Shown: positions 63,702-64,000 of the stretch, piece after piece
How positions within the stretch are numbered: the first letter of the stretch is position 1
Layout: each line of letters starts with the position of its first letter
Origin: Baylisascaris procyonis
Lineage: Eukaryota > Nematoda > Chromadorea > Rhabditida > Ascarididae
Length of the DNA: 64,000 nucleotides
Reading direction: 5' to 3'
NCBI GenBank assembly: GCA_037389465.1
Contig: JAZARR010000070.1
Coordinates: 834,501 to 898,500, forward strand
Notes under the pieces: generated by a model
What the model was told of the DNA's origin: nothing
Database searches by the model: none
Seen by the model: only the letters and a program-made list of their open reading frames with translations
Made by a program: the position numbers and the translations under genes

Positions 63702-64000
63702 CTATAAAGGAAAAAACATACTGCGTAATTGATATAAATAATAGCTACATGACTGTATTAAATATGCTATTACCATTTCAATCAAAATCACTTTAAACTG
63801 AAATTTCCCCATCTAAAAAAACGCTTTTTGCGTTTTTTTGATAAAATATTTTTTTTGAAAGATGTTTTCCGATGAAACCTGACATTCCTTGAAACTTATT
63901 GAAAAATAAAGACTGATGGCCGCTAAGCAATCCATATCATCAGGTCACAATGTCTAATTTGCACATCACCAAATAGTTAAATTAGTGGTGCCATTCTTAT
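63702..64000. other. dpy-21 intron or upstream region
   Basis: No exon could be placed. The exon ending at 63701 begins after a CTTTATAG acceptor in phase 0, so an upstream exon or a trans-splice event must lie beyond or within this stretch. A short inverted repeat AAAAAACGC/GCGTTTTTT lies at 63818-63838. Confidence 0.5.

Overview
The window reads as nuclear DNA of a nematode, probably a parasitic or spirurid-like one, although the species cannot be fixed from the sequence. It is AT-rich. Genes are split by introns with TTTCAG-like acceptors and GTAAGT or GTTNGT-type donors. Two genes have an intron-type acceptor about 9 bases ahead of the start ATG, as expected for spliced-leader trans-splicing. 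A 330-residue seven-helix receptor of chemosensory type is present, and the proteasome subunit is 411 residues, longer than I recall for the human protein. There is no sign of bacterial operons, CRISPR arrays or phage.

Five multi-exon genes could be rebuilt by hand with every splice phase closing, apart from one junction in the RFWD3-like gene. From left to right they are: a membrane-anchored short-chain dehydrogenase/reductase of the retinol/hydroxysteroid dehydrogenase type (minus, 5510-9789, 6 exons, 337 aa); a rhodopsin-like seven-transmembrane receptor (plus, 27700-33675, 6 exons, 330 aa); an RFWD3-like RING + coiled-coil + WD40 ubiquitin ligase (minus, 36930-43589, 11 exons found, about 590 aa); the 26S proteasome lid subunit Rpn7/PSMD6 (plus, 45581-50468, 9 exons, 411 aa); and a DPY-21/RSBN1-family JmjC-type histone demethylase (minus, 53532-63701, 20 exons in the window, 1206 residues, 5' end outside).

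Layout: 1-3700 is a mosaic of dispersed and tandem repeats with two tRNA-like segments carrying RNA polymerase III boxes. 9.8-27.7 kb is a long gene-poor stretch with microsatellites, a degenerate tandem array, a GC-richer island and two small open reading frames that look coding. 33.7-36.9 kb holds a possible cysteine-rich secreted protein gene. 50.5-53.5 kb holds a small inverted-repeat element. The GPCR and RFWD3-like genes converge, as do rpn-7 and dpy-21; RFWD3-like and rpn-7 diverge from a 2 kb spacer.

The genes do not form one pathway. RFWD3 and Rpn7 both belong to ubiquitin signalling, and DPY-21 to chromatin, but adjacency in a nematode genome is weak evidence of a shared job. The least explained signals are an eight-copy array of POU-octamer-containing repeats inside the receptor gene, six long C-tracts that all lie on the plus strand, a likely GC-AG intron in the RFWD3-like gene, and the cysteine-rich exon at 34 kb whose C-x-C ending recalls IL-17-type cystine-knot cytokines.
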